Assembly (NCBI GenBank): GCA_003660485.1
Contig: QMUI01000008.1
Span: 1 to 11,999, forward strand
DNA from: Thermococci archaeon
GTDB lineage: Archaea; Methanobacteriota_B; Thermococci; Thermococcales; Thermococcaceae
Reading direction: 5' to 3'
DNA: 11,999 nt
Shown here: positions 1 to 7,575 of the stretch, piece after piece
Layout: every line of letters starts with the position of its first letter
Numbering within the stretch: the first letter of the stretch is position 1
Translations under genes and position numbers: made by a program
The notes under the pieces: generated by a model
The model's input: only the letters and a program-made list of their open reading frames with translations
What the model was told of the DNA's origin: nothing
The model's database searches: none

Positions 1-603
1 TGTTCTTATTCTCACTACCGTGATCACGTGCTTCTCTCTTTCTTGAGATAAAAGGTAAAAGCCGAGACCGAAGAGTGGGAGGAGAATTATTGGATTAATG
101 GACGGTAACCTTGGGGGCTTAATAAACGAGGAGATCAAGAAGACGACAAGGGTAATCACAGTAAATGTGACAATGCCAATAAGTCTCTCACGAATTGGCG
201 TTTTTATTTCTTCGTATTTCCCATATAGGTCGAAGAAGTACGAGATGACCAAGATGAGGGTGATAATTGCAATATTCTTAGCTGAAACATCTGGGAAGAA
301 TGCCTGGAATATGTTCGTGAAGGCGGGGGATATGGATGAGAGTACTGGAGAATTTTGCCCTATCCATGTCAAGAAATACAACATGAACGCTATCGATGCT
401 ATGGAGTAGGAGGGTTTTGGTGATAGGATTGCTGCTATGCCTATCATGCCAAGTATCAATCCTAAGAATGTCATGGCATTAAGCGGAATCCCTAAGATTG
501 AAAGGCCTAATGACAGGGTCTCCATTAATGGGCTGACATTTGAGAGGAGATGATATATGTAATAAAGGGAGGGCATAAGAACGAGGGTCTTCAGGGCTTT
601 CAT
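1..603 (-). CDS. Multi-span membrane protein of the MoxR/DUF58 cluster, 3'-truncated by the window edge
   Basis: The frame is open from an ATG at 603 through position 1 (201 codons, no stop), so the C-terminus lies outside the window. The ATG overlaps the DUF58 stop codon (ATGA) and follows a good ribosome binding site, GGGGTGGT, 4 nt upstream. The product is very hydrophobic, with about five or six predicted membrane segments, for example near residues 24-40, 43-60, 66-80, 108-124, 141-160 and 166-183. A charged loop (KYEEIKTPIRER) lies near residues 128-139. I recognise no family. It is the last visible gene of an overlapping minus-strand operon with MoxR, DUF58 and transglutaminase genes, so a role as membrane partner of that system is likely but inferred. 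That it is a real gene is quite sure; its function is unknown. Confidence 0.8.
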   Translation of the reverse strand, partial: MKALKTLVLMPSLYYIYHLLSNVSPLMETLSLGLSILGIPLNAMTFLGLILGMIGIAAILSPKPSYSIASIAFMLYFLTWIGQNSPVLSSISPAFTNIFQAFFPDVSAKNIAIITLILVISYFFDLYGKYEEIKTPIRERLIGIVTFTVITLVVFLISSFIKPPRLPSINPIILLPLFGLGFYLLSQEREKHVITVVRIRT

Positions 604-1793
604 TTGACCACCCCTAAGAGCTTTAACAGCACCGTATGGGGGCTTTCCTTACCCACATCCCACTTGATAACCCTCTTTTGAGCGGCCCTTCTAAGAGCCT
701 GCTTTTTCAGCTCAACAAGTGAGCCTTCCTCACTGATCTCTCCGTACATTGAGACATCAATTATCACAAGGTCTCTCCTTAATGAAGTGACTTCCGATGT
801 TACATCATCTGTTAAATTCGTTATGAGAATCACCATGGGAGAGAATCTTCTCAGGATTATTTCTAAGTTTTTAAAGGCATTTTCGAGGGTTTCCTCCTTG
901 TCTAATCCAGCGGAGAGCAGGGCTTTGACTATGGTTTCACGTTGACTCATAGAGGAAGCAGGAGTTACAAGCTTTCCCTGCCCTAATATGTACAAGCCAA
1001 CGTTATTTCCCAGGGATAGGTAAAAGTCTGCTAGAACCATCGAAAGTTTAATTCCATACTCAAGGGGATTTTCAAAGTACGAACCAAGCTTCTCCATCCT
1101 TGCATCTAGGATTATCATTACGGTTTTCCTTCCCTCTCGTTCAAACTCATTTACCAAAAGCTTCCCAACTCTTGCGGTAGCTTTCCAATTTATCGCTTTA
1201 AATGGATCTCCTGGCCTGTATTCCCTTATCTCCTTGAAATCGGTTGTTGTAGGGCCGAATCTTGAGTACATTATAGCCTGAGCCATGCTTGCCCTTAGAA
1301 TTCTATGGGGTGACACCTTCAAGTAACCATGAGAAGTGACGACTATTTCCACACTTTCACCTTTTAACATCCACCTTGTTGGATGAACCCTTAAAACATG
1401 GAATGAGTATACCTCCGTCTTTGGCAATTCGTATTTTCCCCTTTTTCGGGCAATTAAGGAATAGCCAAACTTAAATTTCCTCCTCCAAGGTAGCACGAAA
1501 AATGATGCATAAGGCCTTCCAATGACTTCGAACATCGGGGGAATGGTGTCCCTAATAAAAACTAGACCTATCCCCTTCTTCACATGAACTTCCAGGTTCA
1601 CGGTTATGACTTCACCAATCCTAACATTCTTTTTGTCCAAAGTCCTTTGAACTTCTATCTCCCTTGGGGAAGGTATTAAAACGGCGAAGATGAGTAGGAT
1701 TAGGGGAAAGATTCCTATCCTTGGAACGTCAAACACTATTGACATGAGGATGAACCATAGGAATAGTGATACTAGGAAGCTTGCCCCCTTCAT
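600..1793 (-). CDS. DUF58 family protein (MoxR-associated, VWA-like)
   Basis: A 397-residue protein with two N-terminal hydrophobic segments (about residues 5-22 and 24-41). A beta-rich region follows, then the DUF58 hallmark REYRPGDPFKAINW at about 190-203, continuing with KATARVGKLLVNEFE. After this comes a VWA-like half starting at the strand VMIILDAR (about 225-232). The usual VWA metal site DxSxS is not present there: the sequence reads DARME, so metal binding in the classical way is doubtful. DUF58 proteins are almost always encoded beside MoxR ATPases and are thought to be their membrane-bound partners; substrates are unknown. The start ATG overlaps the MoxR stop (TGATG), with GAGGT just upstream, which suggests translational coupling. 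The family call is firm; the cellular role is open. Confidence 0.9.
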   Translation of the reverse strand: MKGASFLVSLFLWFILMSIVFDVPRIGIFPLILLIFAVLIPSPREIEVQRTLDKKNVRIGEVITVNLEVHVKKGIGLVFIRDTIPPMFEVIGRPYASFFVLPWRRKFKFGYSLIARKRGKYELPKTEVYSFHVLRVHPTRWMLKGESVEIVVTSHGYLKVSPHRILRASMAQAIMYSRFGPTTTDFKEIREYRPGDPFKAINWKATARVGKLLVNEFEREGRKTVMIILDARMEKLGSYFENPLEYGIKLSMVLADFYLSLGNNVGLYILGQGKLVTPASSMSQRETIVKALLSAGLDKEETLENAFKNLEIILRRFSPMVILITNLTDDVTSEVTSLRRDLVIIDVSMYGEISEEGSLVELKKQALRRAAQKRVIKWDVGKESPHTVLLKLLGVVK

Positions 1794-2743
1794 CAGTACC
1801 TCAACCCCTTTGGCACGGGCACCGCTTCGAGGGCCTCCTTAACTATCTCAACTTCAACCCCCCTCTCTAGGGAATATTCAGGCCTCAAAATTATTCTGTG
1901 GCTCAACGCTTCTATTGCGAACATCTTAACGTCATCGGGAATAACGTAGTCTCTACCCTCTATGAACGCATTTGCCTTTGCAAGCTTCATCAACGCCAGT
2001 CCTCCCCTTGGACTTGGCCCAGCTTCAACTCTCTCATCCTCTCTTATTGTTCGGACTATCCTTACTATGTACCGGAGGATATCATCATGGATCCTAATTT
2101 CAGACTCTACTTTTCTTTGCATTCTTAGGAATTCTTCCCTTCCTACGACTGGAGAGAGATCTACTGTTGGGTCATCCTTCTGCCACCTAAGCCTTGCCCT
2201 TAAAATCTCGACTTCTTCATCTTCACTCTTGGGATAGCCTATACTTAACCTCAGAAGGAACCTGTCTAATTGGGCCTCGGGTAGGGGGTACGTTCCTTCG
2301 AACTCAAGCGGATTTTGGGTTGCTATAACAAAGAAAGGTTCATCAAGCTTGAAGGTTTCCCCCTCTATTGTTACCTGCCTCTCTTCCATTGCTTCAAGAA
2401 GGGCTGACTGTGTTTTTGGTGGAGCCCTGTTTATTTCATCCGCAAGAAGAACATTAGTAAATATTGGTCCCTTCATTACTTCGAAGGTCCCTTTTTCGGG
2501 TCTCCAGACTTTTGTTCCTACTATATCTGAAGGCAATAAATCGGGAGTAAACTGAACTCTCCTGTAGTTTAGCCCTAGAACCTTGGCGAAGGCCTTTGCA
2601 AGTAACGTTTTACCTAGCCCAGGATTGTCTTCAAATAACACGTTTCCGTTTACCAGGGCTGACGCAAGAACTTTCCTAACGACATCTTCGTGCCCTATAA
2701 AGGCTTTTCCTATCTCCTCAAATATTTCCTTTATCTCACTCAT
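1793..2743 (-). CDS. MoxR family AAA+ ATPase
   Basis: A 316-residue AAA+ ATPase with all expected motifs. The Walker A is DNPGLGKT (39-46, Lys45). Walker B is VLLADEIN (98-105, Asp102/Glu103), followed by RAPPKTQSALLEAMEE. Sensor 1 lies in IATQNPLEFEGTYPLP (Asn144), the arginine-finger region is QLDRF (Arg161), and sensor 2 is GPSPRGG (Arg246). Length is normal for the family and there is no membrane segment, so it acts in the cytoplasm. MoxR proteins are regarded as chaperone-like ATPases that mature or activate partner proteins, typically working with a DUF58/VWA protein, which is the next gene here. The start at 2743 is preceded by GGAGGAT at 6 nt spacing and overlaps the upstream gene by 8 nt. 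All catalytic residues look intact, so it is probably active. Confidence 0.96.
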   Translation of the reverse strand: MSEIKEIFEEIGKAFIGHEDVVRKVLASALVNGNVLFEDNPGLGKTLLAKAFAKVLGLNYRRVQFTPDLLPSDIVGTKVWRPEKGTFEVMKGPIFTNVLLADEINRAPPKTQSALLEAMEERQVTIEGETFKLDEPFFVIATQNPLEFEGTYPLPEAQLDRFLLRLSIGYPKSEDEEVEILRARLRWQKDDPTVDLSPVVGREEFLRMQRKVESEIRIHDDILRYIVRIVRTIREDERVEAGPSPRGGLALMKLAKANAFIEGRDYVIPDDVKMFAIEALSHRIILRPEYSLERGVEVEIVKEALEAVPVPKGLRY

Positions 2744-3695
2744 TTCTGATCCTCCTGCTAATTTCTTTTACTATATCTTCCCTCCTCTTCGCTTCTCTCT
2801 TCTCCATTAACCTGATCCACCATTTAGGTGCTAGATTTGAGTATTTTTTCTTTTCGTAGTTGGCTAGAGGTTCAAGAAGGCTCATAAGCTTGTCCTTTGG
2901 AAGTCCTGCCCGGACTCCATAGAATGCGATGTAAGTCAGGAGAGGTAACTTGTCTCCTTTAACTACAAATTCTTTAACGGCATCTTCGGCCTCCTTTAAC
3001 ATTGGATCCTTCCTAAAGTCCTCTTCGATCTTGATATCGAGCTCCCCAACTATTGCCTCCTCCTCACTTTTCTTAGATATTCCCGCGATAGTGATGTAAG
3101 AAAGGAGATAAAGGCCAGTTATCATAGAAAATAATTTCAATAGAAATCCGATGAATCCGAGATATGATAAATTGATTGAGTACGTTCCTAAGAGTAATCC
3201 TGCAATTGGAAAGGCCTTTACGTTCTCCCTGATTACTTCCCCTTTAAGAATTCCAAAACCTTCAAGGGATGCCAAGGTGTAGCCTAAGAGCGTTAAGAGG
3301 AAAGCCAAGTGAAACATACTCTCTAATGGCTCAAAGACTTTTGAAAACGAGTACAGCAAAACACTAAGCCCTATTCCTTGTAGGAGAAATGCGAAACCCT
3401 GAGGAAACCTGGGAGCTACGTAGAACATGGAAAATCCTAAGATTATTGGCGATAGGATGTCATTGTACTTTATCGGCGAATAGTAGAGAGATATTCCAAG
3501 TCCCAGCCCCCCAAAGAGAACACGAATCCCTGGGAGGCCGGTAATGATTACTATAATTTCACCAACAAGCATGAAAAGGAGAAAGCCCATCAGTACATCT
3601 GAGTAAATTTGAGGTAAACGGAGCAAGCTGACGAGTAGGATGGCAAATGAATATAGAACTATGTAAGGCAGGCTATTTTTCACTCGCTCCCTCAT
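2736..3695 (-). CDS. Multi-span membrane protein with a charged cytosolic tail
   Basis: A 319-residue protein of no family I can name. The first two thirds (about residues 10-205) carry seven or eight hydrophobic segments, separated by short loops. The last third (about 206-319) is hydrophilic, probably helical and rich in Lys, Arg and Glu, ending in a strongly basic stretch (EKREAKRREDIVKE). This predicts a membrane anchor with a cytosolic domain, which could dock the MoxR ATPase encoded just downstream; that is inference. The ATG at 3695 lies inside the end of the transglutaminase gene (23 nt overlap) and has a very good ribosome binding site, GGAGGTG, 6 nt upstream, so this start is well supported. 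Conserved overlap on both sides points to co-translation in one operon. Confidence 0.85.
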   Translation of the reverse strand: MRERVKNSLPYIVLYSFAILLVSLLRLPQIYSDVLMGFLLFMLVGEIIVIITGLPGIRVLFGGLGLGISLYYSPIKYNDILSPIILGFSMFYVAPRFPQGFAFLLQGIGLSVLLYSFSKVFEPLESMFHLAFLLTLLGYTLASLEGFGILKGEVIRENVKAFPIAGLLLGTYSINLSYLGFIGFLLKLFSMITGLYLLSYITIAGISKKSEEEAIVGELDIKIEEDFRKDPMLKEAEDAVKEFVVKGDKLPLLTYIAFYGVRAGLPKDKLMSLLEPLANYEKKKYSNLAPKWWIRLMEKREAKRREDIVKEISRRIRNE

Positions 3696-6444
3696 TTAAA
3701 CACCTCCCCCTAATTCCCCTAAAGAACCTTAAAACTTCCTCTAGTGAGATCTTCTTAAGGCTATACCTCGCCTTTTCGAATATCAGGGATAAGTCATTTA
3801 GCCCTAAGATCTCCCTGGCGGTCTTGCTCGGTTCTCCATTAAGGCACTCCTCAAAAATGCACACTACCACATCATTGTAGTTGTCCAGAACCTTAACTTC
3901 GCGCTCATTGGAGAAAAAGAAAAATCTTGCACATATTTTATGATTCCCAGGATTAAGCCTCAGCTTAAACTCTTTTCCCCTACCATGAAGTCTACCGTTT
4001 ACGTAGAGGGATACTGGCAAGTTCGTTTTTACCTCAACGGTTTCATTGGTCATGTACACGGGTGGCTCCCTATTGAAGCTTAGTTTTACCCTTACTATCT
4101 TAGCAGAGAGGGCAAGGAGTGAAAGTAATAAGAGGAACAGGCCTACGTAAACGTAAAGCGGATACCTGTACACCCTAAGGATTACTGGGATGATCTCAAA
4201 TCCATCGTTCGTTATTACTATTAACTTGGCGGTGTACTTACCAGTGGACTCTGGAGTTATCCTAAAGGTTGCTATTCCCTTCTTGTTGGTTATATTACTT
4301 AATGTCTCGTTAAAAGCTACTAACATGACCTTTGAACCAATAAGGGGGCTCCCGTTGATGAAGGTGATTCTCACGGTGAGCTCATTGGATCTGTTGACAA
4401 CCATTAATGCGTTGGAAACATCTACAAGCAATTTCTGCTTAACGTAAACCTCTCTCTCGATTAATTTAAGGTCTCCATAGTAGATTATTACCTTCCTATA
4501 TCCTTTGGCGTCCTGGGGAACGGGAATCCTTAGCTTGAAGGATCCATTCTCACTAAGCTTAGAGTAGTAATCTCCAAAATCTCCGCTAATACTTACTGTT
4601 CCATCGCTGACCCCCACTATCTTCCCCCTTATCTCAAGTTCATCTCCAGCATAGACGAAAGGAGGGATGGTAACTGATGCGGAGATCGCCCTAAACACAA
4701 TGGTTTTCTTATCTCCTTCAATTCCCTTACTACCCTCATAGACAAGGGTAACTTTATGAATACCAGGATTTCCAACCCCTACGAAGAATGAAAATCTACC
4801 TGAACTGTCGGTTTTCGCGACACCTACAAGTTTTCCATCCAAGAATACGTCAAGGTACTCCCCACCAAGAGAGGCTCCTCCTTCCGTTCCCAGGAACCCC
4901 TGTATCTTTACCGAACCAACCCTTGTGTAGTTGAATTCCTTCACGTAGATCTTAGCTTTATCCCGAATTACTATGGTGGGATCACTAGTTGATTCAAAAT
5001 ATGGTCCCCACCCCTCGTATACGGCTACTATATGATACTTTCCTGCAACTCCCGTAGCTGAGCATTTAACTACAAATCTGCCATGTCTAACTTCTCCTCT
5101 TCCTACAATTTTCCCTGGCGATTCCTTCTCCTTTCTAAGCTCTATCCTCACGGAACCTGCGGGAACGAGGGTGCCCTCTGTTGTAGTGACGATACCTTCC
5201 ACGGTGAAGTTAGAACCGGCCGTGATCTCCCTTGGCCACTTAATTATCTTAGTTGTAGTGTTGTAGCCAACTAAGATGGAAAGGTTCAATTTTCCTAAGG
5301 TAACGTTAAACCACCCAACTTTCTCTCCGGTTATGTTCACTATTGTCTTCCCATCTTTAACCGTAATATTGATGGGAATTTCGGGGTTAGTTGTCAGGTT
5401 AACCTTGAATGGGAGCTCTATAACCGTACTATTTCCAAGGGATACTTTAACCTCTCTAACTCCGGGCTTTTGTTGCACTTCCTCTTTCTTCTCCTCAGGC
5501 CTACGGGATCCAGTGGCGTCAAAAGTTATCCAGCCTATACCTTCAAAGTAAACCTCAGCCCAGGCGTGTGCCTGCCTTAACTTAACTTCCTGCATTCCAG
5601 GCTCGGCCTTGATCTTGAACCCCGTTACTAGCCTTGCCGGAAGGCCGTTGAGCCTTGCTAAGATGACAAAGGCCGTATTAAAATCGAGACAGACTCCTCG
5701 CTTTGAATAGAAGAGGAACCACTCAACGGGATCTATTCCTGGGGGCGCTGGGGGAGCTTTTTCATCATAGAAGTAGTTCTCTTCGAGGTACCTCTCTATG
5801 GCCAGGGCCTTCTCGTAAGGGCTCTCTATTCCCTTAGTTATGTTCTTTGCCAACTTAAGTACCTTTTCGCTTACCTCTGGAACTTCTAAACTTACTTCGG
5901 GAACTTTAGCTCTTCTTAGAACATCATCCGGGAACTCATAAAGCGTTGCTTCAAAATCGTAGGATTCCACGGGGTACCTCTTTGGTCTAAGCAACTCAAG
6001 ATCCCCCGAATACAGGGCGGGAATCGAGATCCAGGAGGTATAAAGGGTTGTATAGAGGTTTCCCGAAAGGAGGGGAGATTTTAATTCAACCCTTACCCTA
6101 TCGATAATTGTTTCGTGCGGTACCTTAGGTTCAAAAATTGGTATCTTTCCAAAAACCTTTATTCCATCGAATTTCTCCCCAATCCACTTGCCGTTCTTAT
6201 AGGTATAGTAGACGTTTTGCCTTAGGTACGCGACCCTCCCCTTATCCTCGAACACAACCATGACGGTTGCATCGTTAAATATCGATAACCTGTAGAGGTT
6301 TTCCCTGAGATCTATGGAATGGGATTCTTTTTTTGGGAGCTCATTAGATATAGTTGGGACTAACGTTATCGGAGAAGAGGAAGAGAGGAGGAGCAACCCC
6401 AGTACTCCAATTATTACCGCTGAAAATATCTCCCTCATCATCAT
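3673..6444 (-). CDS. Membrane-anchored transglutaminase-like surface protein with Ig-like repeats
   Basis: A 923-residue protein. A hydrophobic N-terminal segment (about 5-24) is a signal anchor or signal peptide, and a second membrane segment lies at about 761-783. Residues 25-760 are thus predicted outside the cell and 784-923 inside. A transglutaminase-like papain-fold domain spans about 205-312 with a full catalytic triad: Cys252 (RGVCLDF), His293 (QAHAWAEVYF) and Asp309 (WITFDATG). Four Ig-like or fibronectin-like beta modules follow at about 411-478, 511-572, 602-658 and 688-747. The ectodomain holds about 15 N-x-S/T sequons, eight of them within residues 338-412. Such domains act as proteases, amidases or cross-linkers; which applies here is unknown. 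The gene belongs to the MoxR-DUF58 cluster and overlaps its upstream neighbour by 4 nt. Three ATGs in a row (6444, 6441, 6438) make the exact start uncertain. Confidence 0.92.
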   Translation of the reverse strand: MMMREIFSAVIIGVLGLLLLSSSSPITLVPTISNELPKKESHSIDLRENLYRLSIFNDATVMVVFEDKGRVAYLRQNVYYTYKNGKWIGEKFDGIKVFGKIPIFEPKVPHETIIDRVRVELKSPLLSGNLYTTLYTSWISIPALYSGDLELLRPKRYPVESYDFEATLYEFPDDVLRRAKVPEVSLEVPEVSEKVLKLAKNITKGIESPYEKALAIERYLEENYFYDEKAPPAPPGIDPVEWFLFYSKRGVCLDFNTAFVILARLNGLPARLVTGFKIKAEPGMQEVKLRQAHAWAEVYFEGIGWITFDATGSRRPEEKKEEVQQKPGVREVKVSLGNSTVIELPFKVNLTTNPEIPINITVKDGKTIVNITGEKVGWFNVTLGKLNLSILVGYNTTTKIIKWPREITAGSNFTVEGIVTTTEGTLVPAGSVRIELRKEKESPGKIVGRGEVRHGRFVVKCSATGVAGKYHIVAVYEGWGPYFESTSDPTIVIRDKAKIYVKEFNYTRVGSVKIQGFLGTEGGASLGGEYLDVFLDGKLVGVAKTDSSGRFSFFVGVGNPGIHKVTLVYEGSKGIEGDKKTIVFRAISASVTIPPFVYAGDELEIRGKIVGVSDGTVSISGDFGDYYSKLSENGSFKLRIPVPQDAKGYRKVIIYYGDLKLIEREVYVKQKLLVDVSNALMVVNRSNELTVRITFINGSPLIGSKVMLVAFNETLSNITNKKGIATFRITPESTGKYTAKLIVITNDGFEIIPVILRVYRYPLYVYVGLFLLLLSLLALSAKIVRVKLSFNREPPVYMTNETVEVKTNLPVSLYVNGRLHGRGKEFKLRLNPGNHKICARFFFFSNEREVKVLDNYNDVVVCIFEECLNGEPSKTAREILGLNDLSLIFEKARYSLKKISLEEVLRFFRGIRGRCLNEGASEK

Positions 6445-7535
6445 AGCCCCGAGACGTTAAATACTGATTCCATTAAATGTCCAAATAGGTAACTTAAAAA
6501 CGCTGCTCCCAGGCCGGTGACTACCATCTCTGCAACCTTCTTCTTAATTGAGATCCCTGAGATCAAGGCAACTGAAGTTGCTACAACACTTAACGCCAAG
6601 CCAGCAAGCATTACCGAGATGGGGAGGGCCGTTAGTGATGAGCGCGCGAAGAAGTAGGGGGTCACTGGGAATGCAACGCCGACAAGGTAAGCGAGGCCGG
6701 TATATAGGGCGGCCCTTAACTCGTTCTGTTCTTCTTCATGGACAAGGAGCTTTATTAAAGCTTCCTCTTTTCCCTTTAGCTTTACGGACACTTCTTGGGC
6801 TATCTCTTCTGGGAGGCCTCCCTCGATAAGTTTTTCATATACCTCTTTAACGGCTCTTTCTGGTGAGACCTTGAACAGGACTTTAGTCCTCTCCCTTATT
6901 GCCTCGCTTACCTGCCTTTGAGATCTAACCGAGATTAAGGCTCCAATGGCCATTGATAGTGCACCGGCAACTCCTACGATAAGACCACTGATTCCGACTA
7001 GCCTTGGCGAGTACGGATAGACGGCAGAAAGACCGGTAACAGCTCCTAGTATTTCGACGAGACCATCGTTCATTCCTAAGACGAAGTCCCTCACGTTCTC
7101 TACGTGAAACCTTCTCTTGCTCTCATAGAAGAACTTCTCATGCTCTAACTCTTCCAGGATTATCTCCTTTAGTTTCTCCATTTCGTCGGGAGAGAATTCT
7201 TGAGAGTGTTCAGTAAGGAACTTGAAGTACTTTTGGATCGCGCTATTTTCGCCCATCTCCAAAAGGGAAGCAACGATCCCTGGGCCTAGAATTTTCCTCA
7301 TTAGTTTTAGGATGTGAATTGTCCATCTTTTGACCTTGGGCTTGTTGGGGGTTATCCCTCTCCTCTCTAAAAAGGAGAGCCAAAACTTTGCGTGCTTTGC
7401 CTCTATTCTTGCTAATCTTAGGAATTCCTCTTTAATCTTTTCATCTTTTTCAACTTTAGCAAGTTCTGCATAGAGAAGAGAATCGGAGTATTCATCGTTG
7501 TAGAATTTGACGACAAGACTTAAAACGTCTGACAT
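6441..7535 (-). CDS. Ferritin-like/rubrerythrin domain fused to VIT1/CCC1 iron-manganese transporter
   Basis: A 364-residue fusion. The N-terminal half (about residues 8-145) is a ferritin-like helical bundle with two ExxH motifs (Glu45-His48 in ARIEAKHAK; Glu129-His132 in LEELEHEKF). Glu24 and Glu93/Glu96 are further candidate ligands, so it probably binds a di-metal centre in the cytosol. The C-terminal half (about 147-364) is a VIT1/CCC1 membrane domain. It shows FVLGMNDGLVEILGAVTGL and GALSMAIGALISVRSQ, a soluble helical insert around 208-270 and then three hydrophobic segments. CCC1/VIT1 proteins move Fe(II) or Mn(II) out of the cytoplasm; the ferritin-like part may sense or deliver the metal. 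The start at 7535 follows GGGGAT at 4 nt spacing. A longer form from ATG 7565 (10 extra residues) lacks a ribosome binding site and overlaps the TATA-like box. The stop overlaps the transglutaminase start (ATGA). Confidence 0.9.
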   Translation of the reverse strand: MSDVLSLVVKFYNDEYSDSLLYAELAKVEKDEKIKEEFLRLARIEAKHAKFWLSFLERRGITPNKPKVKRWTIHILKLMRKILGPGIVASLLEMGENSAIQKYFKFLTEHSQEFSPDEMEKLKEIILEELEHEKFFYESKRRFHVENVRDFVLGMNDGLVEILGAVTGLSAVYPYSPRLVGISGLIVGVAGALSMAIGALISVRSQRQVSEAIRERTKVLFKVSPERAVKEVYEKLIEGGLPEEIAQEVSVKLKGKEEALIKLLVHEEEQNELRAALYTGLAYLVGVAFPVTPYFFARSSLTALPISVMLAGLALSVVATSVALISGISIKKKVAEMVVTGLGAAFLSYLFGHLMESVFNVSGL

Positions 7536-7545
7536 TCGAATCCCC

Positions 7546-7573
7546 AAAATAAAATAAAAGGGCATTTATAAAC
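7546..7573 (-). promoter_or_regulatory. TATA-like box and T-rich tract between purP and the transporter gene
   Basis: Read on the minus strand, AGTTTATAAA lies just after the purP stop codon. It is followed by a T-rich stretch (TTTTATTTTATTTT, about 7547-7560) and then GGGGAT and the ATG at 7535. The TATA-like element is spaced to start transcription some 25 nt downstream, giving a leader of only a few to about ten bases for the transporter gene. The T-rich tract could also terminate the purD-purP transcript, because archaeal RNA polymerase stops at such tracts. Both roles are inferred from sequence only. Confidence 0.45.
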
Positions 7574-7575
7574 TG

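Noticed and set aside
98..409. 103-codon plus-strand open frame near the left edge
   Set aside because: The minus strand here encodes a continuous hydrophobic membrane protein with a proper start and ribosome binding site, which explains the region better.
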